From assembly GCF_958295425.1 (NCBI RefSeq), contig NC_081138.1, positions 19,466,886-19,530,885 on the forward strand: 64,000 nucleotides of DNA, given 5' to 3'. A model generated the notes under the pieces. That model searched no databases. It was not told where the DNA came from and was given only the letters and a program-made list of their open reading frames with translations. Source of the DNA: Solea solea. Taxonomy: Eukaryota; Chordata; Actinopteri; Pleuronectiformes; Soleidae. Shown piece after piece: positions 34,561 to 47,935 of the stretch (positions are counted from its first letter, which is position 1; each line of letters opens with the position of its first letter). The position numbers and the translations under genes were made by a program.

Positions 34561-37309
34561 TGGGCAGGTACAAGCTCAGCAAAACATGGGAATGACTAGG
34601 GACAAAAAAAAATGTTTTTAGTCACTTAAACTTAAAAAGTTCACCAACTAAAATCTTTTCCAGCTTAAGTGTATGTTGTCTCAAAATTATGTTTACCAAC
34701 ACTTAACCTTTCTGTTATACAGCATTTTCTAAAAGGAAACGTGTTCTCTTCCCCTCACCGAAAAGCACAGAAAACAGCAGTTCTATCTTACAGGGACGAA
34801 AGTTGACCCAAACTGAATAAAGACACCTGCATTCTACAACATGCAGCTTTAACTTAACTTTGATTGAATTTGCAAAAACAAGCTCCGTAAACAATAACCA
34901 CCCACCCACCACCATTATGTCTAATGCAATACCACACCGGCCCGTACCCGTTAATAAAAGCCCCACGTCATGACCCTTAACCATAAGGCTCTCATACTGA
35001 CGTGCTTCTTTTCTACTCGCACATTTTCAATACAAATTTAAAATTAACAACGGCCAAAAGACAAATAATGAAAAAGAAAAACTAAAAAGAACAGCTCACA
35101 CACAATTACTGTACCACTCCAGTATTCCACATTCAATGCACATTGCAATGCTGCAGAGCCATACAGTGAGTGCACAGTCTTTTTTTCCATTCATTAATGC
35201 CAGTGGCATTTGACTTTCAAAATAAAAGTAAATTTGGCTTGATAAGAGTAATTTATTTTATGATGCACATGTGTTTTATTATGAAAAACAAATATATTTT
35301 TGTTACCATCCACTGCTCGCCCAGTTTAGTTAATTTCCACCTGCGCACAAACCTCTGAATTCATCTTTTTTCACCCATGACACAGCCTTTTTGTGGGCGA
35401 TGTCAGGTACCCGACCCGGTGCAGGATTCTGCTCTATATATCAGATCTGTGATAGATAGTCAACCTTTCTAGTGTACCATGAAATACACCCCCACAGCTG
35501 TCTAGCAAAAGTATAAAAAAAAGCTTCTCTATTGGACTTTACAAGACCACAGATGAGCAACTCTGCACGCAAAGGAATAAATTCTGTCATAAATGGTAAT
35601 GGGAGGGAAGATGGTGGGTTGTTGGGGAAGTGGGGGGAGTACAGAAATGAGTAATCAACTACTCATGTCACAATAATATACATAAGTCATAGTAAAAGCA
35701 CAATTCAATCTATACCACTGTACAATGCATACAAAACTCAATACTTAACTGAACGACAGGTGTGGTGAGTTTTTTAATTTCCAGTCTGCTGTGGAACTTC
35801 TTTTTGTCTGGTACTTCCAAATCAATATACATTCTGTTGTGCTATATAACAATAAAAAAACATAACTCACTGTAGTTGGCTTGCTGCATTTTAATTTTTC
35901 CACAGTCTGGTTTGGCACAGCCTAGAGCCTGGCCATTTGGAAGCCCGGATCTACAGAACCAAAGAGTAATCAAACAGTGCTATCATAGTACTAACATCAC
36001 ACACAGAGAGAGCCACAGAACTCCAGCCTGAGCTCAATCTTTTGATTCACTAAATGATATTATAATGAATTCTGTAGCATGTTTTGTTTGTTCCTGTTCT
36101 CATTGAAATTCTGTGCTCTCAGCAAAGTAATATCTTCCTTTTAATGTTGTGAAGTGATGGGTTCGTAGATCTGAAACCTCTATCCTGATGTTCCTCCAGG
36201 CAATCTCCTACACCAACCCCCCAACCATCACCACCGACTCCCCTTTACATACACACACATATACGTACATTTCCCAACACTACCATCCCTCTCTTTGAGA
36301 TTACTGGGTAATCCAGGCACGTCTGCATGCACACTGCATCAATCTCACATCGGTCTGCAGAAGATCTCTTGTAAATAACACTTTAGACACGAGAACAATG
36401 AAATGTGTCCTCCATTAAATTCTCCTTTTGCAGAAATATGTCTATTTCGTTTCAGTGGCCAAGATCTAAAGCTTTTATTCAACCTTAAATATTCAGAGTG
36501 TGTTTGACACTGAAGAAAGCATTTATCCTGATCCACAGAGAGGTAAGACGTGGGTGCTTCCAATGGCTAACCATGACCCCCCCTGTTATAAGGTCATGCA
36601 TGAGGACTGCAGTACTGGCTGGGCATTTAGCCAAGAAAATAAGAGCTCAGAAATGCGCAGACTGTCAGTGCTGCAGGAGTACTTTCTGTAGATGTTTTTT
36701 TTCTCCCCCCCACACAGCTTCTGTTCATCGTAAAGAAGGAAACCATTAACTTTTAAAGACCACTGTTCAAACCTGCAGCTGTTCAGTGTTTGGATATCAC
36801 TTAATGGATCAGTCCTACAGGCGATGCATGGAGCACACACACAACTCAATCACAATGAAGCCTCCGTCTCTGTTTATGTAAAGATGTCATTTTAAAAGGG
36901 CTCGTAGCGAATGAAACATTTTTTTTTTCAATGCAACATAAGTTTTATTACACATTTAAACTTCCTTTCATTTCTAAAATGTTTGTGTGCTTTCAGAATT
37001 GGTTAGAATTTGTCAACAGCTTGTAGCTCATCCAATCTGTAAACTCACTCCAGACTGTTATGGAGAGGAGTTATGGCGGTAGTGTTAACTGTGTGCATTA
37101 GCTCACGGTTATTTCTCTTTCACTGATTTGCTGGCAAGAGAAAAGACATTACAGCTGGGATCGCCTAAATACTTTTTGAGCCCCCTGGGATTAGGGTGTA
37201 CATTTGCTGTAAGAACTGTGAGATCACACGAGTCCTGCTGAAAACTTCAGAGGACTCTATGCCAGACAAGCTGGACTTCAGTTTATAGACCCCAAGATCC
37301 CGTCTAACA

Positions 37310-37850
37310 TTAAAGGTCCAGTGTGTTAGCACAAATTGAATATACTTCTAGGGGTTGTGATGCGGCTCAAGATTAACACATGTTTCCAGAATATTTTACG
37401 TTTTTAACTGATCTAAAGTTGATTTCTGAGTCGGAAGTCATGCTCAAGACTCTTCCAGTGAAGACACTCTCTGCCAATCAGTGGTCGGCAGTCTGCTGAC
37501 GTCACATTTAGAATCAGCTCAGCTGTACCAGGTACTGTCACTAATGGAGTAGCCGAGTGGAGCCATGCCCCAACTGTATAGTGGCATTTTGAGACAAATA
37601 CTACAGAAGTGCTATTACCGGTAAAAGAAGCAGTGTTTGTATGGTGGCAGCCATCTTTAAATCCCATGTCAGGGTTGGTGAGGTCACTGGAAATCTGAGT
37701 TCAGGGGGCATTTCTGACCTCAGAAATTCCAAGTTCTGACTACAAATGGAACGCACATTTTGAGTTTTTGAAGAGGGCGCTTACAACACAAATGAAGAGG
37801 CCACCCGACCAGAGTTCCCTGGTATGCTTAAGAAAGGGAGGTATGAGCAG
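37310..37850. repeat. Cluster of degenerate MITE-like repeat fragments
   Basis: It contains TAAAGGTCCAGTGTGTTAGC (37310), AGTCGGAAGTCATGC, CCAATCAGTGGTCGGCAGTC, GTAGCCGAGTGGAGCCATGC and CCAAGTTCTGACTACAAATG. All are phrases of short non-autonomous elements common in teleost DNA. The boundaries are uncertain. Confidence 0.45.
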
Positions 37851-38759
37851 AGGAGTATATTTGTTACAATCCACATTATCACCACTATAGATGTCACTTA
37901 TTCTTATTTACTGGACATTTAACCACCAAGTACTTTGATAATCAAGTAAATGGTTTGTGTGTTTTTGTTTTATCCAAAAACAATGTCTCTGACTGCTTCT
38001 TGAATTTAAATATGTTTTGGTTTTCTTTGCTCCTCGATGGCAGTAAACTGAATATTTAATATTATATATATATAATTTTCTGGACTAAACAACTAAACGA
38101 TTATCAAGACAGTAATATAAAGAATTATCTATAATTAAAGTAAGCGTTAGTTGGAGACTCACTACCACTCAACCACAGAAATACTGTATGTAGCACCAGC
38201 AAAATATGGCAGTGCTCTAAACATATGACACCGGGGAGTATGAGGGTTACTTGTATCTCCTGCTCCTCAGCTCAGCGTGGAGTGAGACCATCTCCTTGTA
38301 CAGTTGGTATTAATGAAGTGACGGCACCATTAGGAATGGTGTCAGGTCTCAGCACAGCCCTAAACTGCTCTCCTGTCTGGACTGTGTCTCTGCAAATCAA
38401 CACTGAATTTAATTAAGCCTAGCCACGCTTCCACTGACCCAAACTTAACGTTTAAGTTGGCAGGGCCAAGGGAAACCTATTTACTGTGCACAACAAAGGC
38501 AGCTTTATATAACCGCAGGGAAGCAGATTGCAAGGCTAATATTTAGAAATTGTTTTATTTGATTTCTGTATTTATTGAGTGTAATTTCTGAGCTCCAGTG
38601 CAGCATATTTAGCATCAAACGAGCGGGTGTGTGGCCCAGCGGTCAGACGGCAGGCAGCCAGAGGTTTGGTTGGTTTGGAAGGACTGGCTCAGGCCTGATT
38701 GCTCAGGCGACCCTACAGGAAGAGTTCTTGAGTCCAACAGATTAGGAGCTCTTCCAGAA

Positions 38760-38830
38760 ACCACAGAGAGAGGAAAGGACAGGAGAGGAGAGCAGAGAGC
38801 AGAGGAGACAAGGGCAGACGAGAGGAGAGG
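38760..38830 (+). repeat. Polypurine (GA-rich) tract
   Basis: About 70 bases almost entirely A and G on the plus strand, in the mef2a 5' intron. Such mirror-like purine tracts can form triplex DNA. No gene is seen. Confidence 0.7.
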
Positions 38831-41269
38831 TATTTCTGAAAAGTTTTCTGATCCTTAACTCTGTGAAAAACCGGACTGAAGGAATCAGTTCCAGACAATA
38901 AATGCTTCAGTACATTAAAACATGTAGATAATTACTAATATGTTGGTTCAAATGGAGAGAATATGACTTAATATCGTATCTGAAAATGAGAACCCATCAC
39001 GACAACTTGGTTTTGATGACAAACAAACAATGGAGTTTTTGTGACAGCAGTTGCAAGGAATGTATTCAATGATGTTACAAAGAGGTACCTCGAAGTACTC
39101 GGATAGGTAAAATAGATAAAGCAGTTGATGAACATTTAAAATTCAGGTCTAAGCTGCAGCTAAAGACGTTTTCTGCTCTTCTTGGAAAAGGGGCGCGTTT
39201 TATTCAGTCAATGAGAGCAGTAATCATCTCTGAAGAGCACTTCTCACTCTGAGAACAAGCCGCATGAGACAGAACACAATCAACACAAGCGTTCACATGA
39301 AACGATAACAAATGAAGCCATGTCACTGACTGGATGTGATGAAAGCATCAGCGAAACAAAATATAATGTCAGTTATAATCAGCCAGACGTTTAGTTGAGA
39401 AAATGTAAGCATGAACATTTAAGTGCAACAGACAGACCTAAAAATGAGCCTCTGCTGTTCTGTAATCACATCAGTCTGGATGTGAGCATCAGCACAGAGT
39501 CTGGTAACAAGCACATGACAAACCCACACAGCAGGAAGAGTCAGCTAAACCGCTCATCTTCTCTGCTCTTAGTGACACAGCATGTGATTGGCTTAGTCGG
39601 GCATCGCCGCAGCTAATAAAAGTGGATGAGAAATGCATTAGTCCACACAGAGGCAGCCTGCATCTGCTTGGGCCTCCTAGAGCAGGCCGTGTAATTGACT
39701 AGAAAAAAAACTAAGTCAGTCCTTCAGTCACGGAGGACAAATAGCCTCTTAATAAAACATACACACACAAACACACAGTGCAGCCTCTGTGTCTTCAGTG
39801 TGTGGTGCAAAAAAAGAGAAGCCTGTGCTGCACAAGTGTTGCTATTTCTGTTCACCACAAGGCTGAAAATATTCTATCATTAGAGAACCTAGCAGGGAAA
39901 GGAAATGCCACTGTGTCCACGTGGGCACCATGAGCCCGCAATCTACAACATAGCTGACAGACAGGGTGGACAAGTGGTTAAACACTTTAATGTCACTGGT
40001 GACAGCTTTTATTTTGTCAGTTAGTGTCCATTTAAAACTGTCACACGGGCAATATTTTATCAGAAATAATAAGTATCCAGGGTTTGGTATACTACACATT
40101 TCATGTGGATTAATACTGAACACGTGTGAATAATGCCGACTACGTAAATGTCATGGGCAGTTAAGTATAAAAAGGTATACATTGCATGTTACGTAGTTAA
40201 TATCATTTTTAAACCACCAGTTTGACACATGTAAAAAAAAGAAGTATCTGAGAAAACCAAATAAGCCAAAGGGGGCATCACCTAGGCTGAACTTTACACC
40301 ATTGATTCTCATATTCTGTATTTGTCTGGATGTCTTGATTCCGCCTCTCTTTTCGGGTTTATATTTATGTCACAAATAAAACTGCCACCCTGCCACAAAC
40401 ATATGTCTAACAAAACATGGACTGACATTAATCACCTCTATCACTTAGGTAAATTCAGGTCTGCAACACTCAGCTCTCAACCACAATGCCAAAAAAAAAG
40501 AAACTGACACACTCACCAACACTCGCAAACTAAAGTTATGCATCAACTTCAATTCATGTGGTCACATTTCTCTGGCTAGAAGACCAAGTGTATCTGATTA
40601 GATGGGGATACAATCTAGGGAATGTTTCCAGTTAGATTAAATTATGAGAAAGTGAAGCTTTAAATTCTCACAAATCAATAACAGACACCCAGCCAACCAC
40701 TGCAGAGAATAACAACCAGTTTGTGGTGGGTTCTGTATCATTTTAGTGTCGATTAATGTTGTGTTTAAAATAAACCTCTGCTATGTAATGCACAAGCTCA
40801 GTATCAAACTAATGTTACTCATATGCAGGACAATAGATTCTTGTGCATTTTAACTGCAGGATTGGCTGTAACCAAAAGTCTGATCTAACCATATATAGAG
40901 AGGTTATGTTCATATACATGCACACAGGAGAAGTGTAGATCTTTATCAGATGTACATTAATCACAATATTATGTGCAAAAGATTGTGCAATTACTGTACT
41001 CACTGAAATACAGTGAAACATACAGTATCTGTTGCGCCTAAGAGAATTTACAGTACGCACAGCTTAAGTCCTAATTTGATCAAGTATGTGTGATTTCACT
41101 TGGCCACAGTGCTGCATCACAAGGCCAGATATTGACTGGATATTTGCACATGGAGCACAGTCCTCCAACAGCACACACAGTAGCAGAGACAAACTAACAC
41201 AACATTTGATCACATTTTATGGAGATGATACTAAATTAGCACAAAGAAATCATGAACACAAATTGGAAG

Positions 41270-41440
41270 ATTTATTGTCTCCTTCCAAGAAGGTTTTTTT
41301 ATTTGCTTGTTTGCAGCAATGTGACAAGTAATGGACAGATCTTGATTACATTTTCTGAGGATTTGTGTTGTGACTCAAGGAAGAAATCATTTGATTTTGG
41401 TGGTGATCCAGACATGGATCTTGTTTCAGGATAAAATGAC
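41270..41440 (+). repeat. Degenerate dispersed repeat ('gattttggtggtgatccaga'), copy 1
   Basis: It contains CTTCCAAGAAGGTTTTTTTAT, TTGATTACATTTTCTGAGGA and GATTTTGGTGGTGATCCAG. A second copy with GATTTTGGTGATGATCCAGA lies at about 48595-48805, in the same orientation. Confidence 0.6.
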
Positions 41441-43824
41441 ACTAAGCAGCTGAAAGCTTTCTCTAGTTTGGTGTATCAATTGCATTTTCTACTCCTTTGG
41501 CATCTGCTTAGGTCTCTGACAACTCTCAAGAGCTTTGTCACTTTGTTTGTCTGAAGTCTGCACTGATCAGACAAGGAGGAAACAAAAACAAATTAATAAA
41601 GTTCGGAAAGATAATAAAATAGGGAAACAACACAGTGTTGAGGTAAATCATTTTACTGAAACAATATGGGACCTGCATAATTTGTCCACTTCAAGCCCAA
41701 GCCCAATTAGCACCCACTTAGCACCCACTCAGTACCCAGGTAGCCTGGAAAGCAGCTCGTACAACAATGAGTTGAGCTAAATGTAAATGTAAATATGCTA
41801 ACAGGGACTCACAGAAAACGATAAGTCCATCACCGTGGTGTCATTAAAATATTTTGAATGGTAAATAAGTGACACTTAACCATTTCACAGTAACATACTA
41901 CTTATGAATATGGGAAACAATAGAGATGCATACAGTTAAGCCCGACTGTTACTGGCTCATTCACATGAGAAATGAAAAAAAATTAATCATTAAATTACAT
42001 TGTTCTCTAGAGTAATATGCTGCACTTCACATTAGCCAATATCAGGATGTCTGTTCAGAAACAACTTACTGGAGATGGGAGTTCTTCCATCCCATATGCT
42101 CCCTGTGGTCTCAGCAGTCTGACAGGCTGACAGTGTAAGTATGACCTGATTACCTGCCTCCTGAAGCCTATAATCACTAAAGCCAGCAGACAGGCACTGT
42201 CGCTCCACTGACAGGGAAGATAATTGAAGGTGATGCTACATGCTGCTAGCCCAGCTAATGAAATATGAAAACAAAGAGCAGGGAGAACACGGCTGAGCAC
42301 CAGAGATGCCGAAACAACACATCTACTGCCACACCACTTTTCAGTTTAACCTGCCAAGACATTGAGGACTTAAGTCTCTAAAAGACCATTATCCATTCTC
42401 TCTTTTGCACGTTTGCTTAGTTTCATAAAGTATCATCAACGAGAAACGGTGAACAAGAACTTCATAAGACTGACAACACGGTGAAAATTAAACTGGACGT
42501 AAGTGTTAAATAAGCAAGTTGTGGAACAATAAGAACTTATCAGGAAGTGATGTGAGTAACCATCAATTAAAAAAAAGGTCCATCCAAAAACGCAGACTAA
42601 AACGCAGCCCCACAGTAGGGGGTGTTGCAGCACCCTTCCAGTGCCCCTGCAAATATACACAATAAAATGTAAAAACTAAAGACAACACACTGGTTTACTA
42701 GTAGTACCAAATATTTCCTTTCTGATAACGGATATTTCATAAAGGGATGACCCCTGGAAATTAAAGCTGGCATATACGGTAGTGTACAAAACTTGGTTTG
42801 CACATTTGCTATGTGCTTTACGGCAGATATGGAGGTAACTAGAAGTCATGCAGCAAGTGCGTGTGTTGAAGAGTAGTGTGTGTGTGTATAAGTACATGTT
42901 GTTACCTGTTCTGGTGCTCATTAAAGCGACACAGTGTAGCATTACACGCCTTCAAATAATGTCGTCAAGATTATTGTGATGATGGCACATTAACGTACAA
43001 CAGCCTGAGCAGGTTTGCATCGCCTCTATTGGCACTACGTAACTTCTGGTTTCAGGTTCATGCCACAGAAAGAACTACAACACTCTTTACATTACGGCAT
43101 ACGTCACAGCCCCCCTTTCCCCTCACTCGAACATTGAAGCAAACAAAATGACAAAGTTACACAGGTGGAACTATTCATTGACTGGATGTCATAGCAGAGG
43201 CAGCAAAGAAACCAAAGAGGGTTAAAAAGAGATAGAATCAGAGGCTGGACGAGGTGGAATCTCTGGCGTGAACTGAAGCCATTTCGTCCTTCTCGTTCAT
43301 AAATCAACTGATTCTAAGAGAGTTTTTTAAGGGTTGCCAGATTGAAAACGCAACCGAAAGCGCTATTTGTCTTTTGTCATTGTTTTTTTTTTAAGTTAGT
43401 TTTTGTTTCTAAATTCTTGAAAAATAAGTATACGTAAGCATACTACTCAAAAAACATATAACATTGGTGTTGACATTTTTCATGTTCATGCAGAAATTTT
43501 ACTTGTTACAGCTTTAAAGTGATTGCACAGGTATACTCCTAAGATCCTCCTAAAAGTTACTCACTGGACCTTCTTCTTTGAGCCTAACATATGCAAGTAG
43601 TTCTTTTTTCAGACGTTTACTCCCCAAAACTGTCTGTCTAGGACAACAGCAGTGTTTTTATTTTTATTTTTCAAACCAAACATTTAGTTTAGGTTAACTG
43701 TCAATTCTAGCAACAGAATCTATTTGAATAAGCTCACATTTGTTCAGAATAAAAGCTCTGAACTCAATATGAAATTTAATTTTTTTTGTGAAGATAAGCA
43801 AATAATTTAAGATCAGATTTGTTA

Positions 43825-43910
43825 AATCATCAGCCGGGCCACATACTGATGCTGGCGAGCCAGTTTTGGTCCACAGGCCCCCAATTGCTGACCACTGATA
43901 TAAACTATTC
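43825..43910 (+). repeat. Fragment of a hAT-like repeat end
   Basis: GCCGGGCCACATACTGATGC, GCGAGCCAGTTTTGGTCCAC and CCCCCAATTGCTGACCACTG resemble the 'gccagttttggcccac...gccgacccctg' terminal segment of vertebrate hAT-derived repeats. Confidence 0.5.
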
Positions 43911-44374
43911 CCATAAATATAAGAGATAGAACATTAAAAGCAAACAATACATGAGATAGCTATAGCTGTGCTGCTCTACTGTACTCTACTGTCTGTATGT
44001 GTGCCTCTTTAAGTTCCAGAAAAACACTTAATACTGTTTCCCCCTTAGCTGCAGATTCCTTTAACTCCATTCAAAGCAACAATGCTGTAAAGCGAGAGAG
44101 TTAAGTATTGAGTTAAGTATTATAAAGCTCTTTGGCAATCCACATGTACAGTCCACGTACTCTACACACACGAATCACAACACAAACAAGTGAACGCCAG
44201 CGGTTGTTCAACACACACACACACGCACATAGAGAGAGAGAGATCCAGTTGAGCCGCTTGTGTTTAATAAGGAAACAGTTTGTTGACAACAATATAAAAA
44301 ACATGTTGACGATAAGATCACGTCGTGGGCATACTCTCCTCCCTGTCAGGCTGTACAAGCGCAGACACTACACT

Positions 44375-44397
44375 TCCTCCTCCTCCTCCTCCTCCTC
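44375..44397 (+). repeat. (TCC)n microsatellite next to the mef2a first exon
   Basis: Seven or so TCC units within about 70-90 bases of the first-exon splice donor, giving a GGA-rich transcript strand. Confidence 0.8.
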
Positions 44398-44467
44398 TCA
44401 TACTGTACTAAATGTATACACATATGTGTATATAAATATAAATATATACAACAACACACATACTCAC

Positions 44468-44640
44468 CGCTTTGTTGGCTCTCTGTCCTCCACCTGCTGC
44501 TGCTGCTGCTGCTGCTCTACACGACGATATTTGTGTGTTCAGCCCAACAACTGTCTGCTTCCCAGAGAAAGGACAGGTCGTCCGTTATGTTTGAGAAACT
44601 GACACAAAGTCACACTAAGCAGCACAGCTGAGGCTCCGCC
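44468..44640 (-). other. mef2a: Probable non-coding first exon of mef2a
   Basis: On the minus strand a GC-box-containing stretch leads into CGTCGTGTAGAGCAGCAGCAG..., then AGAGCCAACAAAGCG and a perfect donor GTGAGTA at 44467. There is no long open frame on this strand. With the acceptor at 25155 this makes a conventional spliced 5' UTR. The transcription start is approximate. The plus-strand 156-codon frame here is repeat-driven and not considered real. Confidence 0.6.
44494..44514 (-). repeat. (CAG)7 in the mef2a first exon
   Basis: Seven CTG units on the plus strand, CAG in the predicted 5' UTR of the mef2a transcript, 26 bases from the splice donor. Confidence 0.9.
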
Positions 44641-44705
44641 CACCGGGGGGAGTGAGAGTTAGAGAGAGAGAGAGTGGGAGAGAGAGAGAGAGGGAGAGAG
44701 AGCAA
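44630..44705 (-). promoter_or_regulatory. Probable mef2a core promoter (GC box, no TATA)
   Basis: CCGCCC at 44636-44641 is a GC box (Sp1-type site) on the minus strand, followed outward by a G run and a (GA)n tract at about 44655-44704. The lack of a TATA box fits a broadly used promoter. It is inferred from position upstream of the first exon. Confidence 0.5.
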
Positions 44706-45589
44706 GTCAACTTGGTAATAATTGAGAAAAATCCATGTATCGCGATTTAAATGAGAATCGTGATATTTCTGAGAAGTACTCAAAGTATTTTTTCCGTTTC
44801 ACTTTGAAGAATGTTAAGTTGAAGGCTGGCATTTGTGTTGTGTCCTGTTTAGAGAGGCTTTATTTATTTTGGCCCCAGCATTTTATTGAATTTCTTTCCA
44901 AGCTCAGTGAGAAGCAAAGCTAAAAACGTGTTCTTGTACGTACCACTGTCCCATTCAATGTAGATAAATGTCCAACTGACTGATGGGCAAGATGCACTGA
45001 TTTTGGAAATATGACTTATATGTCATATGCCTGTTTGGAAATAATGTAGAGGGGATTTAAGTTTCTGTGAGTAGACGACCAGAGATAAAACAAACCACAG
45101 CATAATCCTCTGATCATCAAGTGTTGATACCAGACTTCTCAGCAGCAGCATGTGAGTTGCCTTCAACCCAAAACAATAGCCCAGTATAACTGAACTATTG
45201 ATACTTTATTTAGCCTGGAGGAAGTAGAAGAACGCTCATGATGGTGAGGGAACAGGTTCAAGATCTTCAAGGGCCTCGGAGCGGTTTAGTCTCCATTCAG
45301 TGCTAACTGTTCCACTTGTGCTGTGTGGAGACAAGGAGAAGCATTGTCTCACAAAATGAAGATGATATAATTTTGTATAACACATTCATTCAAGCAGCGG
45401 AACTGATTAACAGATGGTGAAACAGGGTAATTGTCTTTCTGATAAACATGAACTATGACAACATGTAGAAAATCCTCCGTGATAAAGCAGCAGGGGTGAC
45501 AGGAATACAGCGTCTTTTCTTCAATATACTGCACATTAAACTGACTTCTTTGGTTCGCCCACAACCACTGTACCTATGCATGGTCATCT
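44706..45589. other. Intergenic, no feature recognised
   Basis: Unremarkable AT-rich DNA upstream of the mef2a promoter. I see no exon, repeat or RNA gene. It may contain distal promoter elements. Confidence 0.6.
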
Positions 45590-46745
45590 TTGGGCTTTTC
45601 CCTTGTGTCCTCTTCTGTTACACCAACTGTCCTTGTGTCCTCCTTCACAACATCCATGAACCTTCTCTGTGATCATCCTCTTTTCCTCCTGCCCATGCAG
45701 CTTCAGCTTCAACATCTTGACCAAACCATCTCAACCTTGACTCTCTTACTTTATTTCAACATGAGCTGTCACTCAAATATGCTCATTTCTAATTCTGTCC
45801 ATCCTGGTCACTCCCAACAGGAATATGAGCATCTTCAGCTCCAGCTCCTGCCTTTTAGACAGTGCCACTGTCTCCTAGCCATACATCATAGCAAGTCTCG
45901 ATACCAAAGTCAGCCTACAGACTACCATCTAATGTTGCCTTGTCCCATTCTCCCCTGGCATCAGCTTGACGTCTCCTATCTCCTTCAGATCTTCAGATCT
46001 TCTGCATAGTATAACATCTACCTCCTTCACTCTTATAGGTCACACTGTGCTCCTCTTCCTGAAATGTATACATCCATTCTTTTTGCAAAATTGACGACCA
46101 TCTGACCCAATTTCTCTCCTTAACCCCATACCGAGCCAACACCTCCTCATCATCTCTGTTTTTTTTCTTCTGCTCTCTCTCCCCTGGGAAGTCTCTCTAA
46201 CACTTCATCCGACTTACTCCAGAACTCATCTTTCTCTTCTAACTGACAACCAGCTTGTGGGGCATAAGCACTGACAGCACCTTCAATTTCTAGCTTCTCT
46301 CGTCACCTCCAGAACACTCTTCACATATCATCCCTTCAAGATAACCTCTACTAATGTTATATACTATGGTAGAAGAAGTTTGAATCCGCCTCTGATGCTC
46401 CCGGCCTTGCTTCCCTTCCACTTGGTCTCTTGGACACATGCAATCTACCTACCTTCCTTCTCTCCATCAGATCAGCCAGCTTTCTCCCCATACCAGTCAT
46501 AGTCCCTAGATTTAAGGTCCCTACTCTCATTTGCTTTTGTTTGGCTGCTTCCTAACACACCTTCCCCCTCTCCTCTCCTTTTACTTTGTCTTCAGTCAAC
46601 AGTAGTACAATTTCTGATCTGATCTGCAAATGCAAATGCTCTTCCTGACGCAACCCAACCGCAATTTATTTGGGCTTGGAACCGGCACTAGGAAGACTAG
46701 TTTTTGGCTTGCAATTTTTAATCCAGCATTCTATCTATTGATCGC
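45590..46745 (-). mobile_element. Decayed LINE (non-LTR retrotransposon) fragment, RT C-terminal region
   Basis: In reverse complement, 45595-45710 reads RKRG, a stop, then SQRRFMDVVKEDTRTVGVTE, matching the C-terminal tail of fish LINE reverse transcriptases. Plus-strand phrases such as CTAGCCATACATCATAGCAA, CTTCCTGACGCAACCCAACC and GGAACCGGCACTAGGAAGAC belong to the same element type. In-frame stops and indels make it inactive. The exact clade (RTE-like or other) is not settled. Confidence 0.7.
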
Positions 46746-47935
46746 TGCCGCCATGATCACATGTGGTCTCAGGAAGCAGAGTAGTCAGTGTTTAGTTGAA
46801 ACACAAGCATCCGAACACAAGTTTGTAGATGTGTCACGTAAATCAGATGATGCTGTGGTAAAAGCCCAAGGGCTCAGATAAAGTCTTGTGAACAGGGCTG
46901 GCAGATAAATTCATACATATAAAAGTGTTGTAATCCAAAATTACATGCATAAAATATTTAATGTTTTTGTAATGACCGAATATATTCCACACTTTGGACA
47001 AGATTCACACAACAAGATTCTCAGTCATCCAGGTCACATGGCACAAAGAAATGCTCCTTTCGACAGAGGAATTCTTCACCAGAAAGTTACAACAAGCCGA
47101 GGTGTGACTAAAATCAACCATCCACAAAAAAGCAGGGAGATACAGTGGATTCCAACCCACTAGAAAGTGTCATTTCTCCTCTGTGACCTCTACCAAGGGC
47201 ATCCAATCAATCAGTCATTTCAAATGCTGCGTTAAAATGCATGCACTGGCCAAACAAAGAGAACTGGAGTGCACTCATGAGCGTGGATGTGATGTGAAGA
47301 AGATTTCCATATTATTGACCAAATCCAGAAAAAACAATGTAATAAAAGTGTTATTTTTAGTTCATATGTTTTTACTTACAAACGGCATTGTTGAATGCAG
47401 GGGGAGAAATATACTTTGGCCATATGGAAAATATTTTTCATGGATGGCTTTTCACCAGCGCATGGCTCGGTTGTTCTTAATCTCTCCTCTTTAATGTAAA
47501 CATCTGAGGCCAAAAATCAGATTACAGAGTGGAACATTCCATTATTTGATTATCTTTTCCCAGCTGTAGCAGAGAGCTCCACAGCCTCAGTCTGTCGAAC
47601 CCATTTCAAACATTCATGTGGAGTTTAAAAAATGACAAACAAAAAAAAACATCTTATCATTGACGAGTAAGGTAAGTTTGTCCAGACTCTGCAGATAATA
47701 CAAGCAACATATCTCACGTTTGAAGTCGTTATATCACTGGAGTGTCATGCTGATGCCACCATGTGTCCTCCAGACAGATGACAACTGAAACACAGAGAGA
47801 GTTTAGACAAAGCTCAAGATCAAACTTACTACACCCCTATGTATGTATTCATTCAATCACTCATTCATTCATCCTTGTTACTTACCCTGGGTCAGTTTTT
47901 GACTCTCATTCACGGTCAGGAAAAGCTGTATTTTA
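46746..47935. other. Intergenic, no feature recognised
   Basis: AT-rich DNA with short open frames that have no recognisable product. Nothing supported. Confidence 0.6.

Larger units (their letters stand above)
25155..44467 (-). other. mef2a 5' intron (19.3 kb)
   Basis: It lies between the non-coding first exon and the start-codon exon. AT-rich, with scattered old repeats (26408-26426 CA, 28925-28970, 34455-34560, 37310-37850, 41270-41440, 43825-43910) and a polypurine tract at about 38760-38830. Large 5' introns of MEF2 genes carry enhancers and alternative promoters. No further exon could be proved from sequence alone. Confidence 0.65.

Noticed and set aside
44132..44602. Plus-strand 156-codon open frame
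   Set aside because: It is built from CA, TCC, CTG and ATA simple repeats with no domain, and lies antisense to the better supported mef2a first exon.
45590..46009. Plus-strand 139-codon frame as a gene
   Set aside because: The reverse strand shows LINE reverse-transcriptase codons, so this is the antisense of a dead retrotransposon.
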